Positions 63,653 through 64,000 of a DNA stretch of 64,000 bases are shown here, in pieces (position 1 is the first letter of the stretch; each line of letters opens with the position of its first letter). Both the position numbers and the translations under genes were made by a program. Source of the DNA: Tridacna crocea (taxonomy: Eukaryota > Mollusca > Bivalvia > Cardiida > Cardiidae); assembly GCA_943736015.1 (NCBI GenBank), contig OX031071.1:15410119-15474118 (forward strand), given 5' to 3'. The notes under the pieces were generated by a model, which was not told where the DNA came from, searched no databases, and saw only the letters and a program-made list of their open reading frames with translations.

Positions 63653-63873
63653 TTAGCACACAATCCCTACTTTTGACGCCCCTGAGAAAGAAGCTTTTAG
63701 AAAACAATGTGAGAAAAGGAGAAAATGCTGGTAACCAGCATTTTCTCCTTTTCCCACATTGTTTTCTACCCTTCCCAAAACACGTTTCAAATTTTCAGTC
63801 ACTTTCATTTTGTCGTCTGCAAATGCTTTCAATTTGGACCAGTCTATAAAATTGTCGTTTGGTAATGGATTGA
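63645..63873 (-). mobile_element. M1 MITE in SINE D tail
   Basis: ATAACTCATTAGCACAC at the left, perfect core ATGCTGGTAACCAGCAT, mirrored change CAATG / CATTG, right end GTTTGGTAATGGATTGA. Confidence 0.9.
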
Positions 63874-63899
63874 AACACCATACAATCAACAGAAATGGG

Positions 63900-64000
63900 T
63901 TAACCCATATACTCCTAAATAACTAAATAAATTTTCAATTCAAGAGTAAAAATCCAAATATTGGTATTCCAAAGTTATGTTACGGGGAATAATATCTCAT
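63900..64000 (+). mobile_element. M3 MITE, cut by window end
   Basis: TTAACCCATATACTCC, AAGAGTAAAAATCCAAATAT and GGGGAATAATATCTC match the left half of the M3 at 49,749. Confidence 0.8.

Noticed and set aside
25462-63889. Repeated open frames reading through palindromes (KGENAGYQHFLLFPQCF-type peptides)
   Set aside because: They are translations of the M1 and M2 cores in both directions, not proteins.

Overview
This looks like nuclear DNA from a mollusc, most likely a bivalve. It is AT-rich with very little coding sequence. It is crowded with short palindromic transposons, carries several tRNA-derived SINE families whose tails contain the GGCGTTAAAC-type motif, and has a Penelope-like element, a LINE piece and Helitron-like repeats. 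Its one recognisable host exon has a proper splice donor. The species cannot be fixed from the sequence alone, and the bivalve call rests partly on remembered repeat style.

Layout. (1) 1-15,445 is a tandem satellite of about 430 bp monomers: 35 full monomers plus partial ones, running off the left edge. A variant 'B' monomer recurs every 7, 7, 9 and 7 monomers, giving a higher-order repeat of about 3.0 kb. A diverged relative of the monomer continues to about 16,345, broken by a MITE. (2) 15,560-58,200 is a sea of small repeats. Three palindrome-cored MITE families (here M1, M2, M3) end in TTAACCC or TTAACTC and insert at TTAA, as piggyBac-type elements do. About 30 M1, 7 M2 and 18 M3 copies or remnants are listed. 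A fourth, longer foldback family (F4) and a looser fifth (F5) sit among them, with SINEs, three minisatellites, a broken Penelope-like element (32.7-34.05 kb), a LINE RT remnant (41.03-41.75 kb) and a Ty3/Gypsy gag fossil (42.1-42.6 kb). (3) 50.18-51.51 kb and 58.2-59.13 kb are two Helitron/Helentron-like non-autonomous repeats. (4) 59,718-60,334 is the first coding exon of a KCNQ (Kv7) voltage-gated potassium channel on the + strand, ending in a GTAAGT donor. The rest of the window is its first intron, with more repeats and microsatellites.

The one host gene visible is KCNQ; its other exons lie to the right of the window. Everything else is repeat biology. Many repeats can be ordered in time by nesting: M1 copies sit inside SINE tails and inside an F4 foldback, M2 sits inside M1, and another element sits inside a second F4 copy. 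The best leads are the higher-order satellite with its SINE-like block and splice-like signals, the mirrored substitutions in the two arms of individual M1 hairpins, a hybrid M1/M2 core, chains of MITEs sharing single TTAA sites, and an M2 copy bracketed by an exact 79-bp duplication.
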